A DNA stretch of 64,000 bases from Bradyrhizobium sp. B124 (GTDB lineage Bacteria > Pseudomonadota > Alphaproteobacteria > Rhizobiales > Xanthobacteraceae), in the NCBI RefSeq assembly GCF_038967635.1, contig NZ_CP152413.1:7940001-8004000 (forward strand), given 5' to 3'. The position numbers and the translations under genes are program-made. Shown here piece by piece: positions 46,690-55,270 of the stretch. Every line of letters starts with the position of its first letter. The first letter of the stretch is position 1. The notes under the pieces are model-generated. The model did no database searches and was not told where the DNA came from. It saw only the letters and a program-made list of their open reading frames with translations.

Positions 46690-47443
46690 TTCAGGTCAGG
46701 ATCGCTCCCGGTCCCCGCTCTTTGACAAACTAGAGGGCGTGATGGCGCCTGGAGAACGTCATTTGCGCGAGAAGAGTATTTGAGGTTGACCTAGGATAGA
46801 TGTCTCTTATTGGCCCATCGCGTCATTTCGGTGCGCTGCGGAATTTGGTCGCTATCGGGGCATAGCGGCTGTCCGCCCGGCAGATTTATGGGTTCACGGC
46901 TAGATTTAGATTAAGGAACCATAATCCGTCGACTACAACTCCTAGCCTTCTTGCTCCAAGACTCTGCCGTACGAGCAACGACAGGACCACATTTAAGCCT
47001 CTGGCAAGCAATGGAATCAGTGAACGACAATGGAGCGCAGCCTACCAGGAGAGGGCTGTCGCGAGCGGAAGGACATCGGCTGAATGGACGGTCAGTTGAC
47101 CCGTTACAGGGCTTCTCTTTGTTGAGAGGATGGCTGACGGTTATCGTCCAGCGCGGCATCCACCGATAGCAACTTATTGGAAGAGGCGGTCTCATCGCTA
47201 GCCATGATCGGTGAGATCGCGCTCGCACCGATTCGACGATCGAACCCTTAAGTTCAACCGACTCGATGAGCCGGTCGATTTCGAGGCGCCATCCAAGCGC
47301 GTCCATATCTTATTCCAGCTGGCATCGATTAAGTTGGAGTGCTGAACGTTGGACGGAGAAAACACCGAGCTTATTACAAATGACGAGCTGCTCGGAAACT
47401 CCCTAATCGTCGAATCGAGTCATCCCTTTTGGATTGATGTTGA
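46690..47443. other. Gene-free stretch
   Basis: These ~750 bases hold no supportable gene. A minus-strand frame at 46911-47306 has a protein-like first 40 residues but no recognised motif and may be a relic. Confidence 0.35.
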
Positions 47444-48631
47444 TCAAGCGCGACGACGATACGGTACCAGGAGCACAAACGCGAATACGCTTGCCGCTCC
47501 GCAGAGCACAAGCGACGACAAGGCGATCGTTATGCCATGCCGACCTTGGATAGAACTGAAAAAGACTGGGGCAAATGATGCCACTAATAATCGGATACCG
47601 CCGATGAACCCAATCCAATTCGCATATCGATCCTTCCCAAATACTGAAAGCGGCAGAGTGCCGCGACAGATACTGTTAAGGCCGGAGCTGAAACCGAGCA
47701 AGACAATGAAGGTCGCAGCGCCAAGGAGAGACCGTGGCCATAATAGAATGACCACCGTAGCTAGAAAAAGCAGAACACATGAAACAATAGTGAGTTGAAT
47801 TGCGGTCATTCTCTCGCTGAGCGAAGGTACAAAGAGGCGCACCAGAAACTGAGACGGTCCGAACAGGGCCGAGACCACGGCTGTCTCCTGACCCAAACCA
47901 TAAGATGAGAGGATTGGGAGCATCTGGCCAACGAACGCCGAAAAGACAAATGCCGTGAGCGAAAAGCCGGCGGTTATCAAGACAAAATCAATCAACCTGG
48001 GACCAGACGTCAGGAGCGCTTGCGAGCCGTAGAATCTGCAGTGATCTCGCGGGCCTGCGGATCGTCTCTGAAGAGCCCATGCGACCAACGGGAGAGCAAC
48101 GAAAACGTTGGCGCCAGCATAGATTCCAAAGATTGCTCTCCAGGACATCAAGGTAAGCAGCCCGGATGTGAGCGGCCAGAACAATGTTGACGAAAACCCG
48201 ACAATCAACGCCAAACGAGTGATCTGCCGCGGCGCTTTGACCGCATCTCGCTGGACTAAAAGTACAAATCCGGCCTCATTGAAGAGAAAAGTAGATGCTA
48301 TTTGCATGCCAAAGAGCGCGAGGGAGAATTCGATCACATCCCGAGATGCTGCCGCCATTCCTAGGCTGACCGCTCCGGCAACCGAGGCGATCTTCATCGT
48401 TGTGCCTGCGCCGTGTTGGTCCATAAGGCGTCCGGCTATGAACGACGTGAGTGCGCTTGCACATAGTGCAAAAGAGAAGCATGCGAATATCCATTGATTT
48501 GTGATTTCAAAATCACGAGAAATTTCGTTGGCAACGACAGCAACGCAGTAATAGAGCGTGCCGTAATGGATGATTTCTGCAAGCCCAAGAGCAAGGACAA
48601 TGGATCTGTCATCCTTGTCGCTGCTTTTCAT
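47444..48631 (-). CDS. MFS transporter, probable exporter of phosphonate cluster 2
   Basis: The 395-residue major facilitator protein starts MKSSDKDDRSIVLALGLAEI, the ATG 12 bases after the methyltransferase stop. An upstream in-frame start at 48742 would overlap that gene heavily. About 12 hydrophobic segments are visible, with the MFS loop AGRLMDQHGAGTTMKIA between TM2 and TM3. It is last in the phosphonate cluster. Export of the cluster's product, or import of a precursor, is inference from position. Confidence 0.78.
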   Translation of the reverse strand: MKSSDKDDRSIVLALGLAEIIHYGTLYYCVAVVANEISRDFEITNQWIFACFSFALCASALTSFIAGRLMDQHGAGTTMKIASVAGAVSLGMAAASRDVIEFSLALFGMQIASTFLFNEAGFVLLVQRDAVKAPRQITRLALIVGFSSTLFWPLTSGLLTLMSWRAIFGIYAGANVFVALPLVAWALQRRSAGPRDHCRFYGSQALLTSGPRLIDFVLITAGFSLTAFVFSAFVGQMLPILSSYGLGQETAVVSALFGPSQFLVRLFVPSLSERMTAIQLTIVSCVLLFLATVVILLWPRSLLGAATFIVLLGFSSGLNSICRGTLPLSVFGKDRYANWIGFIGGIRLLVASFAPVFFSSIQGRHGITIALSSLVLCGAASVFAFVLLVPYRRRA

Positions 48632-48642
48632 AGCCGAAAGGC

Positions 48643-49440
48643 TCAGTTGCGTTGAGCATGCCATGCCGTTGAGCGAAATCGCAAACTCGCCGGCTGTCTG
48701 CTTCGGAACATCTCCGCGATCATTTGCAATATGTAATGCCAAGTCTCTGGGGGCACTTGATTCGGGATATCAAGTGAGCTGGCCCAATAATCGACATATC
48801 GCTCCTCGCTCGTGGATATCGCTTCGGTGCTCGCCAAAGAGATGCAGTTACCAAAAGCGGGATACTGGTTGAGAAGTGCTTCGTAAGTCTCCATTTGAGC
48901 GGCGATTGAAGGGCGGGCTCGCCTCAGACCTGGTGCGATATCGCGTATCCGATTTTCGATTTCGATGTGAAATGGATCAGTCTCAAGGTCCGTAAGGAGG
49001 TTTGCAATTGTGACGCATCCGTGGGGTCGTAGGATGCGGATACACTCACGAAGTGCTTCACTCGTGTTAATCCAGTGGAACGAGGTGCCGTAGCAGACCC
49101 AATCCACCGAACTGTCGGCCAGGCCAGTTCGCTCCCCGGGCGCATTAATCCACGATACGGCTGGATAGGATAAGCCGAGCCTGTGCCCCGTCGCTAGCAT
49201 CTCTCTATCGGGCTCGACAGCGTAGCCGGAAAGACCCATGTCAGCGAGCGCATAGGCGATCGCGCCCGTGCCAGCCCCGATATCGGCGAAGGTCGGGCTG
49301 TTTGAAATCGTCTGTACCTGACCAGCGAGCATCTTGAGCATTCGCCTGGAATAAGGTGGGCGCTTCGGATAAGCCTCCGCGACCTCCGAGAAGCTTCCAG
49401 GGAAGGGCATGTTGGCAATTTGCATTCTGTCCTCGATCAC
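48643..49440 (-). CDS. SAM-dependent methyltransferase (class I)
   Basis: The 265-residue methyltransferase begins near MQIANMPFPGSFSEVAEAYP. SAM-binding motif I is FADIGAGTGAIAYALADMG, followed by the acidic YAVEPDREML and GTSFHWINTSEAL, as in UbiE/Methyltransf_11 proteins. It lies between a CDP-alcohol phosphatidyltransferase and the MFS gene, so methylation of the phosphonate headgroup or its amine is plausible but unproven. Confidence 0.78.
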   Translation of the reverse strand: MIEDRMQIANMPFPGSFSEVAEAYPKRPPYSRRMLKMLAGQVQTISNSPTFADIGAGTGAIAYALADMGLSGYAVEPDREMLATGHRLGLSYPAVSWINAPGERTGLADSSVDWVCYGTSFHWINTSEALRECIRILRPHGCVTIANLLTDLETDPFHIEIENRIRDIAPGLRRARPSIAAQMETYEALLNQYPAFGNCISLASTEAISTSEERYVDYWASSLDIPNQVPPETWHYILQMIAEMFRSRQPASLRFRSTAWHAQRN

Positions 49441-49834
49441 TTTCGGGATCGAGGGGCTGCAAGAGCCGCGCCAATCGGCGGCCGACGTAAATTGATGAAG
49501 TGTGCGCTAGTTTGCCTTGGGGCCTCAACGGCGAATGGTGTGGCAGGCGGTCCGTGTCAGGGGCTCGACATGTCCGACAGAGAACGTAGGGAGCACTACT
49601 TGATCTCACACAGTAAGTAGCTCACAGCAGGAAAGAACCGTGCCGGCCGAGCATATTTCGCTGGCAAGCTCAATTCGATCGCGCGGCCGGGCTAATGCCA
49701 TAACTAGATCCGGCCGATGCGCGCTCCCTCCGCGTTATTCCAGCCGGCTTGGCTGCGGTGGCGAGGTCGCGAAGCCCCAGGTTGATCGGCTCGGATTGCC
49801 ATGAGGGTAATGAACAGGGCGAGAACCTACGGGT
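49441..49834. other. Gap inside phosphonate cluster 2
   Basis: These ~390 bases between the methyltransferase and CDP-alcohol phosphatidyltransferase genes hold no supportable gene. The gap could hold a separate promoter for the methyltransferase and transporter. Confidence 0.35.
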
Positions 49835-50440
49835 TCACAGGCCGCGGCTTGCTAAGCTTGCCGAGGCCGCCACCGCGAATACGCTGATTGCCGCATATGC
49901 GGGGGCGCTGGGGGCTGGCACGCGAAGGGGGGCAACGTGAGCGATAGCGAGCAACAAGAAGCAGATATTTACGATAAGCGCAAAGCTTTCACCAGGGATC
50001 ATCGGTTGGAGAAGAAGAAAGAGCGCAAGTAGCGGTACGTCGTATGACAACGGCACGCCCAAGAAGCGTCCATCGGGAGATCGGCCGAAGTTCGCAAAGT
50101 AGCTAAGCCTCGTTGCTCCCGCGACGAGTAGCGTAGTTGCTGTTGCCAGGGCAAGAACGGAGGCCTGACTAAGTTGGATCACATTCGCTGCGGGCAAGAC
50201 CGCTCCGTAGATGATGTCACCGAAGCCATCGAGGCTCTTTCCAATCTTCGCAACATCTCGGTCACGATTCCTTGTGCGAGCCGCCACGACGCCATCGAGA
50301 TGGTCTGCCAGCACAGCCCAAAGCGCCGCTGCAATGGAAAAATCGATTTGTTCGGAGAGCGCGAAAAATAAGCTCGCAGAAGAGAAGAGGAGGCCTCCGA
50401 TTGTTATAGCGTTTGCTGGATCCCAAAGGTATTTCAGCAT
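49835..50440 (-). CDS. CDP-alcohol phosphatidyltransferase-family enzyme
   Basis: The 201-residue integral membrane enzyme has Asp46, Asp49-Gly50, Arg55, Gly67, Asp71 and Asp75, in ADHLDGVVAARTRNR then GKSLDGFGD. This is the CDP-alcohol phosphotransferase motif with one extra residue between DG and the Arg. Family members join a CDP-linked group to an alcohol, making phospholipids. Its ATG overlaps the nucleotidyltransferase stop by 7 bp. In nucleotidyl-activated phosphonate pathways such enzymes transfer the CMP-activated phosphonate to a lipid or other alcohol. That this one makes a phosphonolipid is inference. Confidence 0.75.
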   Translation of the reverse strand: MLKYLWDPANAITIGGLLFSSASLFFALSEQIDFSIAAALWAVLADHLDGVVAARTRNRDRDVAKIGKSLDGFGDIIYGAVLPAANVIQLSQASVLALATATTLLVAGATRLSYFANFGRSPDGRFLGVPLSYDVPLLALFLLLQPMIPGESFALIVNICFLLLAIAHVAPLRVPAPSAPAYAAISVFAVAASASLASRGL

Positions 50441-51258
50441 TCGATCCCCCTATTCTGCAACGTGGAAGGGATCGTGGCTGTCGCACTTGAAAATATGCGC
50501 TCCGCGATACGAAGATCTTCGGTGCTGTCGATTTCGTACCACCTCAGTCCGTCGCAGCGAGCCGCCGCCAGCTGTAGGCCGCGGCGTTCCACAAGATAGG
50601 CGAGAAGCTCTTCTGTGTAGGCCTGCGTAGCTCCGGATCCGATGATCTCATCGAGCGCCGGAACGAGCATGGTCCTCAGGGTTGTCGCTGAAAACAGTAG
50701 CAGGTTCAGCGTCTTGAAAAGATGTGGGCCACCCGGAACGAGGCTTGCCGCGGTCTGTTTCATGCGAAAAGCCGTGATGAAGCCTCTGTCTGACAGCAGG
50801 ACTGCCGACCCCTCCATGGGTTCGTCAAACGGAGCGACAGCTGCCACAGCGCTTGCTCGGTCCATCCTCAAGTAGCGCAGCGCGTCTTCCTCGAAGAATA
50901 TATCTCCCTCGAGAAGAATGCAGTCTCCAGACAGAAGCGCGTCGCGCGCCAGCCACAGGGAGTATGCGCTGCCGGTCTGGTCAAAGGTAGACGACTCGAC
51001 ATAGTTGATTTCAAGTCCACCAAAGCGGCGGCCGCAGGCATACTGGATGGCGTCCTTACGATAGCCGACAACGATCGTTATTTGCTGGACACCAACCGTT
51101 TCCAAATTGCGCAAGGCATTGAACAGGATCGGTGTCCCGTTGACCTCGACTAGGGGCTTCGGCCGTAAATCCGTCAACGGCCTCAAGCGAGAACCGAATC
51201 CTGCGGCAAGAATGACGGCGTTCTTGGGAGCATCCATTGTCATCGCAGTATCCATCAT
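50434..51258 (-). CDS. Phosphonate/sugar-phosphate nucleotidyltransferase, copy 2
   Basis: This NTP-transferase-fold enzyme of about 274 residues has ILAAGFGSRLRPLTDLRPKP and EGDIFFEEDALRYL. It is close to the copy at 6281. The start at 51258 (MMDTAMTMDAPK) follows a weak GAGG; the ATG at 51237 (MDAPK) is also possible. It sits between the aminotransferase and the CDP-alcohol phosphatidyltransferase, overlapping the latter. The expected job is transfer of CMP from CTP to a phosphonate such as phosphonoalanine. LicC/PntC-type chemistry is established; this substrate is inferred. Confidence 0.78.
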   Translation of the reverse strand: MMDTAMTMDAPKNAVILAAGFGSRLRPLTDLRPKPLVEVNGTPILFNALRNLETVGVQQITIVVGYRKDAIQYACGRRFGGLEINYVESSTFDQTGSAYSLWLARDALLSGDCILLEGDIFFEEDALRYLRMDRASAVAAVAPFDEPMEGSAVLLSDRGFITAFRMKQTAASLVPGGPHLFKTLNLLLFSATTLRTMLVPALDEIIGSGATQAYTEELLAYLVERRGLQLAAARCDGLRWYEIDSTEDLRIAERIFSSATATIPSTLQNRGIEC

Positions 51259-51328
51259 TGATCGGTGTCGTGTCCTCGTTCCGACTGTTAAGGAGCAAGA
51301 CAAGCCGGCTGCAGGTGGACCGAAGAAT

Positions 51329-52501
51329 TCAATTCCACGTGTTCAGGGTTACCGTCAGACGGTGCAGCGCCTTGCCGAGCAGTTCGGGATCGACACCATA
51401 GGAAAGACGAATCCCGGCCGGATCGCCAAAGGCTGTGCCCGAAACGGTCGCTACGCCAGCGTCCGTCAGCAACACGTTAGCGACGTGATCGGCATTGAAC
51501 TCGGGACCAGCGCTCTTGGCGCACCGCTGCCAGCCGCTGAGATCGAGATAGAAGTGAAACCCACCTTGGGCGGTTGGTTGGGGGATCGAGCTTAATGTCG
51601 ATAAGATCGACAGCCCGAGCGTTCGTGCGTCGGCGACATGACGCTGTAGTTTCTGTTGGAAACTGGCATCGGCGGATTCCAAGTGATGGAGTAGCGCATG
51701 CTGGGTAATGACGTTCGGACTGTAAGTTGTATGGCTTTGAAGTGCCTTGACAGTGCTGATAACAGCCCGGGGGCCGGCAACATAGCCGATCCGCCAGCCG
51801 GTGAGGGCCAGCGATTTGGAGAACGAGTTGACGATCAGAGTACGAGCGCGTGCGGGAGGAGCGACTGAAACGATTGGATGATGGGTATGTGGGGTATGGG
51901 CAAAAGCCCCATAGCATTCATCGAAGACAATCCAGAGATCCCGGTCGATAGCAAGCTGGGCAATATCAGCAAGCGTGTCGCGGTTGTAGATCGTGCCGGT
52001 CGGATTGTTGGGCGTGTTGACAACAATTGCTTTAGTCTTTGATGTCACGGCTGCAGCTAGATCTGTTATCTTCGGTACAAAGTTGTTTTGACGGGTCTGG
52101 ATGAAGATTGGCGTCCCGCCCACCAGAAGAATCTGCGCAGGGAAAGGCGTCCAGTGTGGAGCGGGGATGAGCACCTCGTCACCAGGATTCAAAAGAGCCA
52201 TAGCCACATTGAAGAGGGCCTGTTTGGAACCTCCCGTCACGGCGATTTCGTCGGCCGACCAATCTTGATCAGTCTCTGCAGAGATCTTTCGTGCCAATGC
52301 ATGGCGCAACTCCGCCGGTTCGGTTGTAGTATTGCGATTAATCGCGATGATTGTACCTTCCCGCACCATTGGTGCGAGGTCCGTTCGGATCTCTTCGGCC
52401 GTCAAGTCGATGATTTGCTCGGCGCTCGCCGCCGCCGCTTCGGCTGCAGTCCACGCTGCGCCGGCGTCTGAGTTCAACATGGCCGACCGCTGCGACAACA
52501 C
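51329..52501 (-). CDS. Class I aminotransferase, predicted phosphonopyruvate aminotransferase
   Basis: The 390-residue fold-type I PLP enzyme has VTGGSKQALFNVAMALLNPG, VVNTPNNPTGTIYNRDTLAD, WIVFDECYGAFAH, the PLP Lys in NSFSKSLALTGWRIGYVAGP and the C-terminal Arg in GIRLSYG. It resembles aspartate/tyrosine aminotransferase subgroup I-gamma. It lies directly between a PEP mutase and a nucleotidyltransferase, and no decarboxylase is present, so it most likely converts phosphonopyruvate to phosphonoalanine. That reaction is known for related enzymes in other organisms; the assignment here is by context. Confidence 0.78.
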   Translation of the reverse strand: MLSQRSAMLNSDAGAAWTAAEAAAASAEQIIDLTAEEIRTDLAPMVREGTIIAINRNTTTEPAELRHALARKISAETDQDWSADEIAVTGGSKQALFNVAMALLNPGDEVLIPAPHWTPFPAQILLVGGTPIFIQTRQNNFVPKITDLAAAVTSKTKAIVVNTPNNPTGTIYNRDTLADIAQLAIDRDLWIVFDECYGAFAHTPHTHHPIVSVAPPARARTLIVNSFSKSLALTGWRIGYVAGPRAVISTVKALQSHTTYSPNVITQHALLHHLESADASFQQKLQRHVADARTLGLSILSTLSSIPQPTAQGGFHFYLDLSGWQRCAKSAGPEFNADHVANVLLTDAGVATVSGTAFGDPAGIRLSYGVDPELLGKALHRLTVTLNTWN

Positions 52502-52811
52502 GTGCGCCCTCCGTTCAATTCAAGATGTCAGGCTTACACACGCGGCGCCGAACTTGTCTGACACCTAGCAAGGAAGCCCACTCGTTCAAGGTGATAGGGT
52601 TCATCGTCCTCATCGTTTCTTTGGCAATTCGATTCCATTGAGACGGTGAGCAGGCTGCGCCGAGGGAAGGCGTAATTTACGGCTACGCCACGGAAAACTT
52701 GTTGCCGCTTCACGCTACGTCGATGCAAGCTGCGAGCCGTTTACGTCGGCCGCGCGGACTGGTAGGGCAACAAACGGTTTCATGACAGCGATCATCCAAA
52801 ATCGTAAAAAC
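52502..52811. other. Gap inside phosphonate cluster 2
   Basis: These 310 bases between the PEP mutase stop and the aminotransferase start hold no supportable gene. They could carry a second promoter. Confidence 0.35.
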
Positions 52812-53741
52812 TTAGCACCGTAGCTCGGGCAGATATCGCTCTTCCGCACGGGCGAGTTCGTTGTACCTTAGCAGTTCGAAGACCTCGTCGAGCGTCGCAA
52901 TCTCGGGCTCAATGCTCGCGGTGTTCTCCTCAGCGATAATGCGGCCGCAAACTTGCCGCATAGCAGCCATTGCCGCTCGCATGGAGTGGTTGGCCCAGAT
53001 CACTGTGGAGATGCGGGCTTTGCGATACGCAGAGACCGGTGTTTGATAATATCTCGTTGGAACGATCACGATCGGTAGCCTGTTCTGCCAGGCCCGCGCG
53101 AAAGCAAGGATCTCGTCCGCGGCGGTCCTTCGCGAATGAATCAGAATTGCATCGGCGCCAGCGTCGGCGTAGGCGTGGGCGCGCGAAATTGCTTCGTCCA
53201 TTCCATGCCCGGCGATTAATGCTTCGATGCGGGCCACGAGGATGAGATCGTCCGCGACCGTGTCCTTCACTGCCCGCAGAAGGCAGGAGAATTCATCGAC
53301 GTCGGCGAGCGGATGTCGGTCACCAACGAACGAGTTTATCTTCGGAAAACAGCTGTCCTCTAGCGCGACGCCGGCCGCGCCGCGCTGACGCAGTTTGCGC
53401 GCGAGCAGGCGAGCATTGTTGAAGTTCCCGAAGCCACCGTCCCCGTCAACCAGAACAGGCAAGCGGGATGAATCCACAATCCTCTCGACCACATCTACAA
53501 GTTGGCTCCACGATGCTTCGTTGGCATCGCGGTATCCCAGAGAGCACGCAATTGACAGGCCTGACGCCCAAAGACCCTTGAAACCTGCGCGCTCAGCGAT
53601 CGCGGCGGAGAGGCCGTCATGCGCTTCCATGAGGAACGCGAGTTCGCTGCTGGAGCAGACCTGAGCGCGCAGCGTTTCGGAATGTGAGATATCAGTGGAA
53701 TCAGGGCCGTTGGCGAGGACAGATTGTGATTGGTCTTGCAT
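52812..53741 (-). CDS. pepM: Phosphoenolpyruvate mutase, copy 2
   Basis: This 309-residue PEP mutase is about 80% identical by eye to the copy at 7253. It has LWASGLSIACSLGYRDANE, VDGDGGFGNFNN, gating loop EDSCFPKINSFVGDRH and VIWANHSMRAAM. The signature EDK-x5-NS is here EDS-x5-NS, so the position of the first Lys is again changed while PK and NS are kept. It heads phosphonate cluster 2 (aminotransferase, nucleotidyltransferase, CDP-alcohol phosphatidyltransferase, methyltransferase, MFS). It should supply phosphonopyruvate, and the unfavourable equilibrium would be pulled by the aminotransferase. Confidence 0.82.
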   Translation of the reverse strand: MQDQSQSVLANGPDSTDISHSETLRAQVCSSSELAFLMEAHDGLSAAIAERAGFKGLWASGLSIACSLGYRDANEASWSQLVDVVERIVDSSRLPVLVDGDGGFGNFNNARLLARKLRQRGAAGVALEDSCFPKINSFVGDRHPLADVDEFSCLLRAVKDTVADDLILVARIEALIAGHGMDEAISRAHAYADAGADAILIHSRRTAADEILAFARAWQNRLPIVIVPTRYYQTPVSAYRKARISTVIWANHSMRAAMAAMRQVCGRIIAEENTASIEPEIATLDEVFELLRYNELARAEERYLPELRC

Positions 53742-53860
53742 GCCGAGTCCCTCTCCGTTTGCGGCCGACGTTCAGCGCTCGATACGTGACACGTTTCTGT
53801 CAAGGAGATCAATTACGAGAGCTGGTAGTTGGTCGGTCCCCGCAATTGTTGCGTATCGCC
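53742..53860 (-). promoter_or_regulatory. Conserved upstream region of PEP mutase copy 2
   Basis: Resembles 8192-8310 upstream of copy 1 (shared GGCCGACGTTC, GTTTCTGTC and GATCAATT). It lies between this divergent gene and the chitinase-like gene and probably holds the cluster 2 promoter. No known box was recognised. Confidence 0.35.
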
Positions 53861-54034
53861 AAAGATGGGGAGGATCGTTTCGGCCGTTTGCGCACTTTGT
53901 ACGGGCTGTCACGGCCCGGACCTCCTATCACCTGTCGACAAGTCGCGCTACCGATAGCGGGCGATATCGGAGTGGTGATTGCGTTATCGGTTGGCGGACA
54001 GGACTATCAGATGGAGGGCATAAGGTCGTAAGCC

Positions 54035-55270
54035 GTGATAGTTGATCGTCGAACATTCGCTGCAGCCGGATTTTCTACGCTCGTGCACGGACTCGCGCTG
54101 GTGAAGCAGGGGCGGGCCGCGCCGGCCAGGGCTCCCGTGATCGCCGGCTATATCGCCCCATGGAAGGCCCGGACGGGCGGTCCAAGCATCAAGACGATCC
54201 CGGCACGCGAACTGACCCACTTGATGTACGCCTTCGGCACGGTTTCGGCGGAAGGGCTGGCTGAACTTGCGGATCGTTGCCTCGACGCAGGAGCCTGTGA
54301 CGGAACCTCGCCGTCGGGCCCGTTCGGCGGTAATTTCGCCCAACTCGCCGAACTGAAGCGGAACAATCCGGAGCTTCGCATCCTGGTTTCGTTGGGCGGC
54401 TGGAGCGGATCGAAATATTTCTCGGTAGCCGCTGCCACGCCGATTTCGCGCGCGCGGCTCGCCCAATCCGTCATCGAGACGTTCCTTCGGCCGTATTTCG
54501 GTCTGTTCGATGGTGTGGATGTCGATTGGGAATATCCCGTCTCGGGAGGACGTGACGGTAATCTCGAGCGCCCTGAGGACCGGCATAATTTCACGCTCAT
54601 GATCGCGGAACTCCGCCGACAGCTCGACAGGTTTTCCGCATCGGAGCGCAGGAAGCTGGAGCTCACCATTGCCGTGTCGGCCGCCCCCGACAAGATCGTC
54701 AATCTGGAGGCGGCCGATCTGGCCCGGCTGGTCGACCGGATCCATCTGATGGCCTACGACTATCACGCGGGCTCGGCCTTTGCCGGTTTCAATGCTCCGC
54801 TGTTCGCCTGTGCCGGCGATCCAAGTCCCGATCTCAATGTCGATGCGAGCGTGAATGCCTTGGTGCGGGCCGGGGTGCCGCCCGCCAAATTGACGCTGGG
54901 GGTCGCCTTCTATGGCCGAGCCGTTGCGGACGTTCCGCCGCAGAACAATGGGCTCTTCCAAATGGGGACGACGGCCAGCGCGGAGTGGGGAGGCAGCGAT
55001 GGCATCGACTATCGAGATCTCGTGGCCCGGCGACCGGAAGAGCAGGGCTTTCGCCGGTATTGGAGCGACGAGGCCCAAGTGCCGTGGCTCTACGACGCTG
55101 AACGGCGAATATGGATCAGCTACGACGATCCGTTCTCGATCGCACGCAAGGCGATGTACGCGCGCGCCCATGCACTCGCCGGGATCATGATTTGGGACCT
55201 GTTTGCTGACGACGGCTCGCTGCTCGCAGCACTCCGCACCGGCACCCTTCCATCGCAAAAATCCGAATAG
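54035..55270 (+). CDS. GH18 chitinase-like glycoside hydrolase, exported
   Basis: The 411-residue glycoside hydrolase family 18 protein has an N-terminal twin-arginine-like signal (DRRTFAAAGFSTLVHGLALV). The catalytic motif is FDGVDVDWEYP with the Glu acid, preceded by RILVSLGGWSGSKYF; MAYDYHAGSAFAG and MIWDLFADDGSLL complete the barrel. It should cleave beta-1,4-linked N-acetylglucosamine polymers outside the cytoplasm. In a symbiosis island the possible substrates include Nod factors or fungal and insect chitin (inference). It is divergent from phosphonate cluster 2. The start is a GTG with no strong ribosome-binding site; a later start is possible. Confidence 0.85.
   Translation: MIVDRRTFAAAGFSTLVHGLALVKQGRAAPARAPVIAGYIAPWKARTGGPSIKTIPARELTHLMYAFGTVSAEGLAELADRCLDAGACDGTSPSGPFGGNFAQLAELKRNNPELRILVSLGGWSGSKYFSVAAATPISRARLAQSVIETFLRPYFGLFDGVDVDWEYPVSGGRDGNLERPEDRHNFTLMIAELRRQLDRFSASERRKLELTIAVSAAPDKIVNLEAADLARLVDRIHLMAYDYHAGSAFAGFNAPLFACAGDPSPDLNVDASVNALVRAGVPPAKLTLGVAFYGRAVADVPPQNNGLFQMGTTASAEWGGSDGIDYRDLVARRPEEQGFRRYWSDEAQVPWLYDAERRIWISYDDPFSIARKAMYARAHALAGIMIWDLFADDGSLLAALRTGTLPSQKSE

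Noticed and set aside
46911..47306. Minus-strand 131-codon frame
   Set aside because: Only the first ~40 residues look protein-like, there is no ribosome-binding site or motif, and the rest is off-frame in character.
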